Assembly: GCF_001424545.1 (NCBI RefSeq)
Contig: NZ_LMQL01000012.1
Span: forward strand, 501,186 to 565,185
Origin: Ramlibacter sp. Leaf400
GTDB taxonomy: Bacteria > Pseudomonadota > Gammaproteobacteria > Burkholderiales > Burkholderiaceae_C
DNA length: 64,000 bases
Reading direction: 5' to 3'
This document shows positions 29,425 to 39,010 of the stretch, piece after piece. The position numbers and the translations under genes are program-made. A model generated the notes under the pieces. The model saw only the letters and a program-made list of their open reading frames with translations. It had not been told where the DNA came from and searched no databases. Position 1 is the first letter of the stretch; every line of letters begins with the position of its first letter.

Positions 29425-29800
29425 CGCAGATCTCCTGGATCGTTCCTGCCGCCAGCAACTCCGTCAGCTTCCCGTCGCTCGCCTTCTGCAAACCTTTGGC
29501 TATCAACTTCACGGCCTCGACCTGCTGGTCCGAGAAGTCCGTGCCGGGGTCGCTCTTTTCGCGCCCTGCCAGGAAGAAGACCGCATCCTCATGCTTCCTG
29601 GCCAGCAGCGTCCGGGTGGCCCCGCTCTTGCCCCGACCCTCCGTCGCGATCCGCTTCTTGCAGAGGCCGCCCCCCAGGTCGGCCTCATAGCGGCCGGCGA
29701 TCACATCCCTGCCCGCTTCGCACAGCTGTTCGTCGGTGAGCACGCCTTTCGCCCAACGGGAGAAGGTCTTGAGTTTGAAGACTCGCTTGCTCGTGGCCAT
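29222..29800 (-). CDS. RelE/ParE-superfamily (HigB2-like) toxin with an open C-terminal extension
   Basis: From ATG 29800 the frame encodes 192 residues. The first ~128 match HigB2/DUF1044-type ribosome-dependent mRNA interferase toxins: KTFSRWAKGVLTDEQLCEAG, then ADLGGGLCKKRIATEGRGKS, AVFFLAGREKSD and LLAAGTIQEICDEE. Family members normally stop at about that point, next to the antitoxin start. Here no stop follows and the frame continues about 64 residues through the antitoxin gene in another frame, ending at 29222; the extra part is Arg/Gly-rich and looks non-native. Either the stop was lost or the annotated end is wrong by a frameshift. The functional toxin is most likely the first ~128 residues. 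Confidence 0.75.
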   Translation of the reverse strand: MATSKRVFKLKTFSRWAKGVLTDEQLCEAGRDVIAGRYEADLGGGLCKKRIATEGRGKSGATRTLLARKHEDAVFFLAGREKSDPGTDFSDQQVEAVKLIAKGLQKASDGKLTELLAAGTIQEICDEEPTSRERSCSRRNAGDGHRAEPAWPAVPGGHGAGSRALRSAARVQPAESGRHPDHEGPDESVRLR

Positions 29801-29830
29801 AGTGTAGCCGTCTATAGCACGAAGTGCAAT
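29801..29830 (-). promoter_or_regulatory. Toxin-antitoxin promoter with overlapping palindrome
   Basis: Read on the minus strand, TTGCAC and TACACT are spaced 17 bp and directly abut the toxin ATG; TATAGA is another -10 choice, 10 nt before the ATG. GCAC-TTC-GTGC (29817-29827) is an 11-bp inverted repeat within the promoter and a plausible autorepression site for the HigBA complex. Confidence 0.5.
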
Positions 29831-29946
29831 AGCGAGCACCAGCTCAGCCGTGTGCGCGCACAGCTTTCCATCCCAAGCAGGGATGGACAACCTACAGAAG
29901 CACCACCCGCCGGCCCGGGCGGGCTGGCGTCGATCTGCAGCGGGCT

Positions 29947-32900
29947 TCAGCCCACTGCCAGCGGCACCCGCAGCCCCAGGTCCGCGGTCTCCCGGTTGAT
30001 CTCCTTGGCGTAGGCCCGGGCGTTGCCGACCTTCACGTGCTCGTAGCCGCGGACCATGTCCGGCAGCGCGGCGATGCGCACGGCCTGCTCGTGGCGGCCG
30101 CTGGCGAGCGTCTCCACGAGGCCCTTCACCACCTGCTCGTAGTGCGCGAGCAGCTCGCGCTCCAGGCGCCGAACCTCGGTGCGGGCGAACACGTCCAGCG
30201 CGGTGCCGCGCAGGCCTTTGGCGGCGCGCAGCACCTTGAGCACCGGCGCGAACCAGGGACCGAACTTCACCTTCTGCTTGAAGCCCAGGCTGCGCAGGAA
30301 CGTGGGGTGCAGGTGCCAGGTCACCTTGGGCTGGTCGCCGAAGGTGCGGGCCAGGCGGGCGCGCTCGGCGTCGTCCAGCAGCAGGCGCGCCACCTCGTAC
30401 TCGTCCTTGTAGGCCATCAGCTTGTAGAGGTTCTGCGCGACAGCCAGGGTGAGCGCCACGGGAGAACCGGGCAGCGCGGCTTCGGCGCGGCGCACCGCGG
30501 CCACCTGCTGCACGTAGCGCGCCGCATAGGCTTCGTCCTGGAAGGCGATCAGCTCCGGAACGCGCAGCTCCAGCGCGGCCAGCAGCTCGCCACCGGCGCC
30601 GACCGACTCCACCAGCTTGCGCGCCGCGGGCGACAGCACTTCGGCCGCCACCGGTTTGCGGTTGGCCTGCAGGGCCTCCTCGACCCCGGCCGGGTCGGCC
30701 ACCAGCAGGCGGCCCCAGCGGAAAGCCTCGAGGTTCATCTCCACCGCCGTGCCGTTCAGGCGGATCGCGTCCTCGATCGCATCGGCCGGGATGGGCAGCG
30801 CCCCGGCCTGGTAGGCGGCGCCCACCAGCAGCAGGTTGCTGGCCATGTGGTCGCCCATCAGGCGCTCGGCCACGTTCTGCGCGTCCAGGTAGACGTTGTG
30901 GTCTTGGCGGGTGACGCCGTCCAGCGTCTCGCGCAGCTGCTGCGCCGCCGGGTACTGTTTGGCCTTGTTGGCCACCATCTCGCCCGTGGGCACCGCCGTG
31001 GTCGACACCACCGCGATCGTCCGCTGCTGCGAGGCGACCGCGATGTTGTTCGCGCTCACGGCCACCAGCGGGTCGAACACCAGGTAGAGGTCGGCGCTGC
31101 CGGTCCCCACGGTGGGTGAGCCGCCGCTGTCGTGCGGCATCACCTTCAGGTGCGACACCACCGGGCCGGCCTTCTGGCTGGAGCCGGTGTGGTCGTAGGT
31201 CTGCACGTTCATGCCGGTGCGAAAGGCCGCGGTGCCCAGGATCTGGTTGACCGTCACAACGCCGGTGCCGCCGATGCCGGTGAGGCAGACCGAGAACACG
31301 TCCTGCGGCACCAGGAACTCGGGCTCCGGCAAGGCCAGGGCGGTCGGCAGCGGCACGCGCTGGCCGGAGCGCAGCTTCTGCTTGAGTGCCGGAGCCTCCA
31401 CCGTGGCGAAGGACGGGCAGTCGCCCTGAACGCAGGAGAAGTCCTGGTTGCAGGAGGACTGGTGGATCTGGGTCTTGCGGCCGAAGGGCGTCTGCACCGG
31501 CTGAACGCTCAGACAGTTGGACTTGACGCCGCAGTCGCCGCAGCCCTCGCACACGCGCTCGTTGATGATGGTCGAGCGCGGCTTGTAGTCCATCTTGCCG
31601 CGCTTGCGAAGCCGCCGTTTCTCGGTGGCGCACATCTGCACGTGGATCAGCACGGTCACGCCAGGGATGGCGCCCAGCAGCTTCTCGGCCTCCAGCAGAC
31701 GCTCGCGCGGCCACACCTGCGCGCTGCCCACCTTGCGCCCCGGATAGTTCTCGGGCTCGTCGGTGGTGATCAGGATGCGGGCCACGCCTTCGGCCTCCAG
31801 CATCTTCACCATGTTCTCGACGCTCATGCCGCCCAGGATGTCCTGTCCGCCCGTCATGGCGACGGTGGAGTTGTAGAGCAGCTTGTAGGTAATGTTGGTC
31901 CTGCTCGCCACGGCGAAGCGGATCGCCAGGCTGCCCGAATGCGCGAAGGTGCCGTCGCCCAGGTTCTGGAAGAAGTGCGGCGTGTCGGTGAAAGGCGCCA
32001 GGCCCACCCACTGCGCGCCTTCGCCGCCCATCTGCGTGTAGCCCTTGACGACGCCGAAGCCGGCGCCCATCCACAGGTCCATGATGTGGCAGCCGATGCC
32101 GGCGCCCACGATGGCGCCGTCCGGCGCCTTCAGGCTGGTGTTGTGCGGGCAGCCCGAGCAGAAGTAGGGCGTGCGCGCGGTGCCCAGCATGATGGGGGCG
32201 CGGCGCGCAGCGGCCGAAGGGTTCAGCAGCTGCGCGCGCTGCAGTGCCGCGGGCGTCTGCGCGGCGGAACCCAGCCGCTTGAGCAGCGCTCGGGCGATGG
32301 TGTCGGCCGATTGTTCGCCGTGCACCGGCAGCAGCCGGTCGCCGTTCTCGTCGTGCTTGCCGACGATGCGGGGCTGGTCGGGCGTGCCGTACAGGATGTC
32401 CTTGAGGAACAGCTCGAGGAAGGGACGCTTGTCCTCCACCACGAAAAGCTCCTGCATGCCGCGCGCGAACTCGCGAACGATCTCCGGCTCCACCGGGTAG
32501 ACCAGGCCCATCTTCAAAAGGCCGATGCCGGCGTCGGCCAGCATCTCGTCGCTGGTGAAGCCCAAGTCGCGCAATGCCTGCCGGACGTCGTAGTAGGTCT
32601 TGCCGCTGGTGACGATGCCGAGGCGCGGTGCGTCGGGCCGGACCACGATGCGGTTGAGGCCGTTGAGGGCCGCGTAGCGGCGGGCGATCTCCAGCTGGCC
32701 GTCGGCGATGCGGCGCTCCGCCTCGATCAGCGGCGGCCCCGCCTCGTTCGGCCGGAAGGTGGGCTGCAGCGGCTTGCCGTCCAGCAGCACCTGCGGGATC
32801 ACCGGCTTGACGCGCCCAGGGGCGACCCAGGCCACGCCCGCGCTGTCGGCCACGTCGGTGACGAATTTCAGGCCCACCCACAGGCCGCTGGCGCGCGACA

Positions 32901-33480
32901 GCGCATAGCCGTGCAGGCCGAAGTCCAGCACTTCCTGCACGTTGCCGGGGGCCAGCACGGGCATGAACAGTTTGTAGAAGGCGGCGTTGGAGTCGCTGGG
33001 GAAGATGGTGCTGCGCGCGTGCGGGTCGTCCCCGGCTACCGCCAGTACGCCGCCGTTGCGGCCCACGCCGCGGAAGTTGTGGTGGTGGAACGCATCGATG
33101 CTGCGGTCCACCCCCGGCGCCTTGCCGAACCACATGGCGAATACGCCGTCGTAGCGCGCCCCCGGCACCTCGTGCAGCGCCTGGGTGCCGAACGCCGCCG
33201 TCGCGGCCAGCTCCTCGTTCAGGCCCGTGCGGTGCACGACGTGGTGGGAGTCCAGCAGCGGCTGGTTGCGCGCCATCTCGTCGTCCACATTGCCCACCGG
33301 CGACCCCGGGTAGCCGCAGACGAAGCCCGCGGTGTTCAGGCCCGAGCGCTGGTCCAGCCGGCGCTGGTCCAGCATCAGCCGCACCAGGGCCTGGGTGCCG
33401 TTCAGGTAGATCGGGCCTTCCTCGCGCGTGAACTTGTCGGCGAGGGAAATCGGATCGGGAAGGTCGCGGGGGGCGTTCAT
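29947..33480 (-). CDS. Indolepyruvate ferredoxin oxidoreductase family protein, fused form (copy 1)
   Basis: A 1177-aa single-chain 2-oxoacid:ferredoxin oxidoreductase, the usual length of proteobacterial fused forms. It would convert a 2-oxoacid plus CoA to acyl-CoA, CO2 and reduced ferredoxin. The N-terminal part carries NTAGFVCGYPGSPVGN, then TPYFCSGCPHNTSLK and IGCHIMDLWM in the TPP-binding region. A ferredoxin-like segment follows, with VCEGCGDCGVKSNC and SSCNQDFSCVQGDCPSF as probable [4Fe-4S] ligands. The C-terminal gamma-type domain starts at GIGGTGVVTVNQILG. Start ATG 33480 is 21 bp from the TRAP binding-protein gene upstream, so it is the distal gene of the TRAP operon. The side chain accepted (aryl or branched alkyl) cannot be read from sequence. 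Confidence 0.93.
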   Translation of the reverse strand: MNAPRDLPDPISLADKFTREEGPIYLNGTQALVRLMLDQRRLDQRSGLNTAGFVCGYPGSPVGNVDDEMARNQPLLDSHHVVHRTGLNEELAATAAFGTQALHEVPGARYDGVFAMWFGKAPGVDRSIDAFHHHNFRGVGRNGGVLAVAGDDPHARSTIFPSDSNAAFYKLFMPVLAPGNVQEVLDFGLHGYALSRASGLWVGLKFVTDVADSAGVAWVAPGRVKPVIPQVLLDGKPLQPTFRPNEAGPPLIEAERRIADGQLEIARRYAALNGLNRIVVRPDAPRLGIVTSGKTYYDVRQALRDLGFTSDEMLADAGIGLLKMGLVYPVEPEIVREFARGMQELFVVEDKRPFLELFLKDILYGTPDQPRIVGKHDENGDRLLPVHGEQSADTIARALLKRLGSAAQTPAALQRAQLLNPSAAARRAPIMLGTARTPYFCSGCPHNTSLKAPDGAIVGAGIGCHIMDLWMGAGFGVVKGYTQMGGEGAQWVGLAPFTDTPHFFQNLGDGTFAHSGSLAIRFAVASRTNITYKLLYNSTVAMTGGQDILGGMSVENMVKMLEAEGVARILITTDEPENYPGRKVGSAQVWPRERLLEAEKLLGAIPGVTVLIHVQMCATEKRRLRKRGKMDYKPRSTIINERVCEGCGDCGVKSNCLSVQPVQTPFGRKTQIHQSSCNQDFSCVQGDCPSFATVEAPALKQKLRSGQRVPLPTALALPEPEFLVPQDVFSVCLTGIGGTGVVTVNQILGTAAFRTGMNVQTYDHTGSSQKAGPVVSHLKVMPHDSGGSPTVGTGSADLYLVFDPLVAVSANNIAVASQQRTIAVVSTTAVPTGEMVANKAKQYPAAQQLRETLDGVTRQDHNVYLDAQNVAERLMGDHMASNLLLVGAAYQAGALPIPADAIEDAIRLNGTAVEMNLEAFRWGRLLVADPAGVEEALQANRKPVAAEVLSPAARKLVESVGAGGELLAALELRVPELIAFQDEAYAARYVQQVAAVRRAEAALPGSPVALTLAVAQNLYKLMAYKDEYEVARLLLDDAERARLARTFGDQPKVTWHLHPTFLRSLGFKQKVKFGPWFAPVLKVLRAAKGLRGTALDVFARTEVRRLERELLAHYEQVVKGLVETLASGRHEQAVRIAALPDMVRGYEHVKVGNARAYAKEINRETADLGLRVPLAVG

Positions 33481-33500
33481 GGACTAGGCAGGCAGCAGGA

Positions 33501-34526
33501 TCATTGGCCGCGGATCTTCTTGATCTCGGCATGCAGCGCCGAGATCAGGTCCGCGCCCAGGGCGGCGGTCTGGTTGCTGTGCACCACCTTGGTCTTCTCG
33601 CGCATGCGCTCGAGCTCGGCGGCGCTGGGCTGGGTGATGGTCACGCCCTGGCCCTTGAGGAACTCCATCGACTTGGCTTCCATGTCCCGGCCCAGCTTGC
33701 GGTTGACCAGCCGGGTCTCCATGGCGCATTCCTTGAGCACCTTCTGCTCGTCCGGGGTCAGCTTGTCGTACTGCGACTTGGAGTACACGAAGCTCACCGG
33801 GCTGTAGACGTGGCGCGTCAGGGCCACGTGCTTCTGCACTTCATAGAGCTTGGACGTCTGGAGGAAGGCGACGGGGTTCTCCTGGCCGTCGATGGCCTTG
33901 GTCTCCAGCGCGGAATAGACCTCGGTGAAGGGCATCGGCACCGGGTTGGCGCCCAGCTGCGTGAACGTGTCGATGAAGGTCTTGTTCTGGATCACGCGCA
34001 GCTTCATGCCCTGCAGGTCCTCCAGCTTGTTCACCGGGCGTCGCGAGTTGGTGACGTTGCGAAAGCCGTGTTCGTAGAAAGCCAGGTTCACGAGGCCGGC
34101 AGCAGGATAGAAGCCCGCCACCTTGTCGCCGAAGGGACCGTCGAGCAGCGCGTCGATCTCCTTGTAGTCGCTCACCAGGAACGGCAGGTCGAAGATGCCC
34201 ACTTGGGGCACGGCGGTGGAGATCACCGCGGTGGTCATGAGCGCGCCGTCCAGCGAGCCGCTGCGCAGCTGCGTCAGGTTGGCCGGCTCCGGGCCGAGAG
34301 AGGCGTCGTAGAAGGGCCGCATCTTGAACTTGCCGCCCGTCTTGGCCGCCAGGCATTCGCTGGTCTTGGCCAGGGCGATCCCGGCCGGGTGGTCCTTGCT
34401 GCCGGTCATCGAGATGCGGACCGAACGGTCCTGGAACTGCTGCGCGTTGACGGCGCCGGTGCCGAGCGCGGCGGCCACGGCGGTGAGCAGAAGGGCGGGG
34501 CGCAGGGTCTTGCGAAGGGCGGTCAT
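33501..34526 (-). CDS. dctP: TRAP transporter periplasmic binding protein, DctP family
   Basis: A 341-aa secreted solute-binding protein. A signal peptide ends about residue 27 (LLTAVAAALGTGAVNAQQ). The mature part has the DctP features GKFKMRPFYDASLGPEPA, GIFDLPFLVSDYKE and the conserved NKLEDLQGMKLRVIQNK, whose Arg is the usual carboxylate ligand. TRAP systems import carboxylates, often 2-oxo- or 2-hydroxyacids, using the sodium gradient. It is preceded by the two membrane genes and followed by the oxidoreductase that could act on the imported acid. The start at 34526 has GGAG nine nt upstream; the long open frame beyond it shadows DctM. Confidence 0.92.
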   Translation of the reverse strand: MTALRKTLRPALLLTAVAAALGTGAVNAQQFQDRSVRISMTGSKDHPAGIALAKTSECLAAKTGGKFKMRPFYDASLGPEPANLTQLRSGSLDGALMTTAVISTAVPQVGIFDLPFLVSDYKEIDALLDGPFGDKVAGFYPAAGLVNLAFYEHGFRNVTNSRRPVNKLEDLQGMKLRVIQNKTFIDTFTQLGANPVPMPFTEVYSALETKAIDGQENPVAFLQTSKLYEVQKHVALTRHVYSPVSFVYSKSQYDKLTPDEQKVLKECAMETRLVNRKLGRDMEAKSMEFLKGQGVTITQPSAAELERMREKTKVVHSNQTAALGADLISALHAEIKKIRGQ

Positions 34527-34585
34527 GGTCTTTGTCTCCGGGGGTCGGGGAAGGTCGGAAGGGAAGGGCAGGTCCGCGCAGCCGG

Positions 34586-35863
34586 TCAGAACAGCCAGCG
34601 CAGCGGCACGAGCACGAGCGAAGGGAACAGCACGAGCAGCAGCAGCACCACCAGCTCGGCGATCAGGAAGGGCCACAGCCCCTTCATCAGCTGGCCCATG
34701 GTGATCCTGGCGCCGCTGCACACCACGTTGAGCACGATGCCCACCGGCGGCGTGATCAGGCCGATGGCGTTGTTCATGACGAACAGCACGCCGAAGTAGA
34801 CCGGGTCGATACCCGCCTCGCGCACGATGGGCATGAGGATGGGCGTCAGGATCAGCAGCGTGGGCGCGAAGTCCAGCGCCGTGCCCACCACCACCACCAG
34901 CACCATCATGGCCAGCATCAGCAGCGTGGGCGAGGCGATCAGCGGCTGCAGCATGTCGCTGACCTGCTGCGGGATCTCCGAGACCGTGATCAGCCACGCC
35001 GACACCAGCGCCGTGGCGATCAGGAACACCACCGTGGCCGAAGCCTTGGCGGCCGAGAGGACCAGCGGGTACAGCATGTCCCAGCTGAGCTCACGGTACA
35101 CGAACATGCCGACCACGAAGGCGTAGACCACGGCCACCACGGCGGCCTCGGTCGGCGTGAAGATGCCGAACTTCATGCCGCCCACGATGGCCACCGGCAT
35201 CGCCAGGGCCCAGCCGGCGCGCAGCGTGATGCGCAGCCGCTGCGCCATCGGGAAACGCGGCTGGCGCGAGGCCGGCTCCTTGCGCGCCACCCACAGCCAG
35301 GTGACCAGCAGCGCAAGGCCCATCATCAGGCCCGGCACGATGGCGGCCATGAACAGCTTGCCGATCGAGACGTTGGCGATGACGCCGAACACGATCAGCG
35401 CGATCGAGGGCGGCAGCACCGGCGCGATCACGCTGCCCGCGGAGATCAGGCCGGCGGCGCGTGGCACGTCGTAGCCGGCGCGTCGCATCATCGGGATCAG
35501 CATCGCCACCAGCGCGGCGGCGTCGGCGGCGGCCGAGCCGGAGATGGCGGCCATGATCACGGCGGCGACGATGGCCACGATGCCCAGGCCGCCGCGGATG
35601 TGGCCGATCCAGGCCAGCGCGAAGTCGACGATGCGGCGCGAGATGCCGCCGGCGTTCATCAGCTCGCCGGCCAGCATGAAGAAGGGAATGGCCAGCAGCG
35701 GGAAGCTGTCGGCGCCCTCGACGATCTTCTGCGACAGCAGCGTGGCGTCGAACTGCCCGCTGGTGATCATCAGCACCGCGCCGGTGACCAGCAGCGCGAA
35801 GGCGATCGGCACGCCCAGCGCCATGGCGCCGCCCAGTGCCCCGAGGAAGACCACGAACGTCAT
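34586..35863 (-). CDS. dctM: TRAP transporter large permease, DctM family
   Basis: A 425-aa inner-membrane protein with about twelve hydrophobic segments; the length is typical (about 426). Family features include FFMLAGELMNAGGISRR, AAISGSAAADAAAL and NAIGLITPPVGIVLNVV. It forms the sodium-driven transport channel together with the small DctQ subunit. ATG 35863 overlaps the dctQ stop by 4 bp, and the binding-protein gene follows 59 bp later. Confidence 0.94.
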   Translation of the reverse strand: MTFVVFLGALGGAMALGVPIAFALLVTGAVLMITSGQFDATLLSQKIVEGADSFPLLAIPFFMLAGELMNAGGISRRIVDFALAWIGHIRGGLGIVAIVAAVIMAAISGSAAADAAALVAMLIPMMRRAGYDVPRAAGLISAGSVIAPVLPPSIALIVFGVIANVSIGKLFMAAIVPGLMMGLALLVTWLWVARKEPASRQPRFPMAQRLRITLRAGWALAMPVAIVGGMKFGIFTPTEAAVVAVVYAFVVGMFVYRELSWDMLYPLVLSAAKASATVVFLIATALVSAWLITVSEIPQQVSDMLQPLIASPTLLMLAMMVLVVVVGTALDFAPTLLILTPILMPIVREAGIDPVYFGVLFVMNNAIGLITPPVGIVLNVVCSGARITMGQLMKGLWPFLIAELVVLLLLVLFPSLVLVPLRWLF

Positions 35864-36459
35864 GCCACGTCCCCGTGCAGCTCGTGGTGCTCCAGCGGCA
35901 ACCCGCGCAGCAGGCGCCCGATGCGCAGCAGGCTCACCAGCGCGATCCCGATGCTGGTGACGTAGCCCACGCCGAACACCCAGATCAACGGCAGGCCGGA
36001 GACGGCCGCCTTCATCGTGGCGTTGACCTCGTGCTGGCGCCAGGTGCCCCAGAAGAACACCGCGCAGCAGGCGATCACCAGCAGCTCGGACGCGACCATG
36101 CAGACGCGGCGGGCCCAGCCCGGCAGCACGTTGAGCAGGCTGTCGACACCCACGTGCAGGCCTTCCCGCGCCGCCAGGATGGCGCCCACGAAGGTCATCC
36201 ACACGAAGGCGAAGCGCGACAGTTCCTCGGACAGCACGATGCCGCTGTCCAGGCCGTAGCGCAGCACCACGTTGCCGAAGATCATGACCACCATGGTCAG
36301 CAGGCAGGCGACCAGCAGGACCTCGAGCGTGCGCACGACGGCCCGGCCGGTGCCGGCGGCGGCCCGGGCGGCGAAGGCCTTCTCGCCCATCAGCCGCGGG
36401 GCGCCGGGCGCCGGTGGCGCCTGCACGCCCGGTGGGGATGCGGGGGCTTCAATGGTCAT
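35860..36459 (-). CDS. dctQ: TRAP transporter small permease, DctQ family
   Basis: A 199-aa protein with four predicted membrane helices (for example VLLVACLLTMVVMIFGNVVL and LLVIACCAVFFWGTW) and the DctQ hallmark SEELSRFAFVWMTFVGA. A Pro/Ala-rich, hydrophilic N-terminus of about 40 residues is longer than usual. ATG 36459 is chosen over 36519 because AGGAGAC lies just upstream, and because the longer version would start inside the regulon operator. It is the first gene of the dctQMP-oxidoreductase operon. Confidence 0.9.
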   Translation of the reverse strand: MTIEAPASPPGVQAPPAPGAPRLMGEKAFAARAAAGTGRAVVRTLEVLLVACLLTMVVMIFGNVVLRYGLDSGIVLSEELSRFAFVWMTFVGAILAAREGLHVGVDSLLNVLPGWARRVCMVASELLVIACCAVFFWGTWRQHEVNATMKAAVSGLPLIWVFGVGYVTSIGIALVSLLRIGRLLRGLPLEHHELHGDVA

Positions 36460-36490
36460 GTCTCCTGGGATTCCCGTCTTTGCGGGGCCA

Positions 36491-36534
36491 GTGTAAGAAC
36501 AGGCCGAGGCCGTACCCATCGTCGGAACCGACGA
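36491..36534 (-). promoter_or_regulatory. Regulon promoter, site 3 (TRAP operon)
   Basis: Palindrome TCGTCGGAACCGACGA is at 36519-36534. On the minus strand TTACAC (36496-36491) begins exactly 22 bp downstream, the weakest of the -10 matches. The predicted leader before ATG 36459 is about 25 nt. Confidence 0.7.
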
Positions 36535-36588
36535 AGTTGGCCGGCCCGGGGGCTCCGGGCCCGGCCTCAGGGTGATCCCGGCCCCGGA

Positions 36589-36632
36589 TCGTCGCTTCGG
36601 ACGATGGCCCGGCAGGAGGCGGTTTCTAGACT
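36589..36632 (+). promoter_or_regulatory. Regulon promoter, site 4 (FAD oxidase operon)
   Basis: TCGTCGCTTCGGACGA at 36589-36604 is followed exactly 22 bp later by TAGACT (36627-36632). The start codon TTG 36660 lies 56 bp from the operator end. The divergent TRAP operon has its own copy 54 bp away. Confidence 0.8.
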
Positions 36633-36659
36633 GGCCCGCACTCTTTCGAGGAATCCGCC

Positions 36660-38048
36660 TTGTCCTCCAGCGTCCTGTCCGCCCTGCACGAAGTGCTGGG
36701 CTCCCGCGGCCTCCTGGCCGCCGAATCGGTCGACGAGCGCTACCTCGTCGACGTGCTCGGGAACCGGGGCGAACCGCCGCTGGCGGTGATCCGCCCCGCG
36801 GACACGCGCCAGGTGTCCGCCGCGCTGGCGATCTGCCACGCCGCCGGCCGGCCGGTCATCACCCAGGGTGGCCGCACCGGCCTGGCCCTGGGGCAGCTTC
36901 CGCGCGCCGGCGAGATCGTGCTGTCCACCGAGCGCATGAACGCCATCGAGGAGATCGACCCCGACGCCGGCACCGCCACCGTCCAGGCCGGCGTGGTCCT
37001 GCAGGCGCTGCAGGAGAAGGTGGAGCCCCAGGGCCTGATGTTCCCGCTGGACCTGGGCGGGCGCGGCAGCTGCACGATCGGCGGCAACATCGCCACCAAC
37101 GCCGGCGGCAACCGGGTGGTGCGCTACGGCATGGCGCGCGAGCTGGTGCTGGGCCTGGAGGCGGTGCTGGCCGACGGCACGGTGCTGGACGGGCTCAAGC
37201 CCCTGCTCAAGAACAACACCGGGCCGGACCTCAAGCAGCTGTTCATCGGCAGCGAAGGCGTCCTGGGCGTGGTCACCCGCGCCGTGGTGCGGCTGTTCCC
37301 GCTGCCGGCCGACCGCACGGTGGCGCTGTGCGCCGTGGCGGACTTCGGCCGCGTGAAGGCGCTGCTGCGCCATGCCCGCGCCGGGCTGGCCGGCGACCTC
37401 ACCGCCTTCGAGGTGATGTGGGACAGCTATTACGACCGTGCGGTCACGCTGCTCGGCCGCGCGGCGCCCATCGCCCCCGGCCGGGCGTACCACGTGCTGA
37501 TCGAGGCGTGCGGCACCGAAGCGGCCGCGCTCGCGGACAAGGTCGAGCGCATGCTGCAGGGCGCGCTCGAGCAGGAGATCGTGGCCGACGCCGTGCTGGC
37601 CAAGTCCGGCGCCGAGATCGCGCAGCTGTGGAAGGTGCGCGACCTGGCCATCGAGGCCTCGCGCCTGCTGGACCCGATCGTGCCCTTCGACGTCAGCGTG
37701 CCCATCGCCCGCATGGAGGCCTTCGTGGCCGAGGTGCAGGCCGCCACGAAGGCCGTGGACCCGCGCTGCGACCTGCTGGTGTTCGGCCACCTTGCCGACG
37801 GCAACCTGCACCTGGCGGTGCACCAGCCGCCCGATCGTCCCGAAGCCTTCCATGCCATCGAGCAGGCGGTCTACGGCGTGGTCGGGCGCTTCCGCGGCTC
37901 GGTCTCCGCCGAGCACGGCATCGGCTGGCTCAAGCGCGAGTACCTGCAGCACTCGCGCAGCCCGGCCGAGATCGCGGTCATGCGCACGCTGAAGACTGCG
38001 CTGGACCCCCGAAACATCCTCAACCCCCACCGGATCTTCCTCCCATGA
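36660..38048 (+). CDS. FAD-binding oxidoreductase, GlcD / D-2-hydroxyacid dehydrogenase family
   Basis: A 462-aa VAO-type flavoenzyme that oxidises a (D)-2-hydroxyacid to the 2-oxoacid; relatives include glycolate oxidase GlcD, D-lactate and D-2-hydroxyglutarate dehydrogenases. The FAD-binding segment reads [15 protein letters not shown], then [17 protein letters not shown] and [19 protein letters not shown]. The C-terminal metal/substrate region contains [16 protein letters not shown], and [15 protein letters not shown] closes the active site. TTG 36660 is taken as the start because CGAGGA lies before it and the predicted leader is 21 nt, the same as at sister promoters. The D-2-hydroxyacid dehydrogenase gene overlaps its stop by 4 bp, so both make or use the same class of compound. 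Confidence 0.9.
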   Translation: MSSSVLSALHEVLGSRGLLAAESVDERYLVDVLGNRGEPPLAVIRPADTRQVSAALAICHAAGRPVITQGGRTGLALGQLPRAGEIVLSTERMNAIEEIDPDAGTATVQAGVVLQALQEKVEPQGLMFPLDLGGRGSCTIGGNIATNAGGNRVVRYGMARELVLGLEAVLADGTVLDGLKPLLKNNTGPDLKQLFIGSEGVLGVVTRAVVRLFPLPADRTVALCAVADFGRVKALLRHARAGLAGDLTAFEVMWDSYYDRAVTLLGRAAPIAPGRAYHVLIEACGTEAAALADKVERMLQGALEQEIVADAVLAKSGAEIAQLWKVRDLAIEASRLLDPIVPFDVSVPIARMEAFVAEVQAATKAVDPRCDLLVFGHLADGNLHLAVHQPPDRPEAFHAIEQAVYGVVGRFRGSVSAEHGIGWLKREYLQHSRSPAEIAVMRTLKTALDPRNILNPHRIFLP

Positions 38049-39010
38049 GCCTTCGCATCGCTGTCTGCACGCCCGTGGCCCGGGCCGGTTTCGAACGACT
38101 GCTGCAAGAGGTGGAGGGCGTGCAGGTGCAGTGGGTGGCGGGTGCCGACCTGCCGGCCGCCGCCGCGAGCGCCGAGGCGCTGGTGCTGTCCGCCGCCGAC
38201 TACACGCCCGCGCTGGCCGCCGCCCTGGCGCGCGACGACTGCCCCTGCCGCTGGGTGCAGCTGCTGTCGGCCGGCTACGAGACGCTGGTGGTGAACGGCG
38301 TGCCCGCGCGGGTCGAGGTGACGAATGCCGGCTCCGTCTGGTCGCCGATCGTGGCCGAGCACACCCTCGGCCTGATGCTGGCCGTGGCGCGCCGCCTGCC
38401 GCGGGTGCTGCAGGCCCAGGGGCGCGCCGCCTGGGACGGCACGATCCGGCAGGAGATGGGCATGCTGATCGACTCGCACCTGGTGATCGTCGGCATGGGC
38501 AGCATCGGCGGCGAGCTGGCGCGCCGCGCGCGCGCCTTCGGCATGCGCATCACCGGCGTGTCGCGCAGCGGCCGGCCCCACCCCGACGCCGACGAGGTGC
38601 TCACTGTCGCGCGGCTGCACGAGGCGCTGGGCCGTGCCGACTTCGTGGCCTGTGCCGTGCCGGGTTCGCCGGCCACCGACAAGCTGATCGGCGAGCGCGA
38701 GCTGGCCGCCTGCCCGCCGTGCGCGGTGCTGGTGAACGTGGGCCGCGGCTCGGTGGTGGACACCGAAGCCCTGGTGCGGGCGCTGCAGTCCGGCGCGCTG
38801 GCCGGTGCGGCACTGGACGTCACCGAGCCCGAGCCGCTGCCCGCCGGCCATCCGCTGTGGAGCCTGCCGAACGCCGTCGTGTCGCCCCACCTGGGGGGCG
38901 CCGCACCCGACCGCTACTACGAACGCCTTGCCCGCCACGTGGCCGCCAACGTGCGCGCCCGCGCGGCCGGCCAGCCCCTGAACGACCGCGTCGACCCGAG
39001 GACCGCATGA
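38045..39010 (+). CDS. NAD(P)-dependent D-2-hydroxyacid dehydrogenase family protein
   Basis: A 321-aa member of the D-2-hydroxyacid dehydrogenase family (GhrA/GhrB, SerA, hydroxypyruvate reductase). The Rossmann loop is [16 protein letters not shown]. The catalytic triad looks intact: Arg in [12 protein letters not shown], Glu in [10 protein letters not shown], His in [10 protein letters not shown]. It would interconvert a D-2-hydroxyacid and the 2-oxoacid. Next to a flavin oxidase for the same chemistry, it may handle the other redox direction or a different chain length. ATG 38045 overlaps the upstream stop (ATGA), and the downstream dehydratase again overlaps by 4 bp. Confidence 0.92.
   Translation: MSLRIAVCTPVARAGFERLLQEVEGVQVQWVAGADLPAAAASAEALVLSAADYTPALAAALARDDCPCRWVQLLSAGYETLVVNGVPARVEVTNAGSVWSPIVAEHTLGLMLAVARRLPRVLQAQGRAAWDGTIRQEMGMLIDSHLVIVGMGSIGGELARRARAFGMRITGVSRSGRPHPDADEVLTVARLHEALGRADFVACAVPGSPATDKLIGERELAACPPCAVLVNVGRGSVVDTEALVRALQSGALAGAALDVTEPEPLPAGHPLWSLPNAVVSPHLGGAAPDRYYERLARHVAANVRARAAGQPLNDRVDPRTA

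Noticed and set aside
29801..29946. Possible small gene between the toxin and oxidoreductase genes
   Set aside because: Frames here are continuations of neighbouring ones, with no start plus Shine-Dalgarno and no recognisable product.
31132..33807. Long plus-strand frame of 891 codons over the first oxidoreductase gene
   Set aside because: Antisense shadow of a clearly conserved 1177-aa enzyme; the composition is His/Leu/Val/Gly-biased without motifs.
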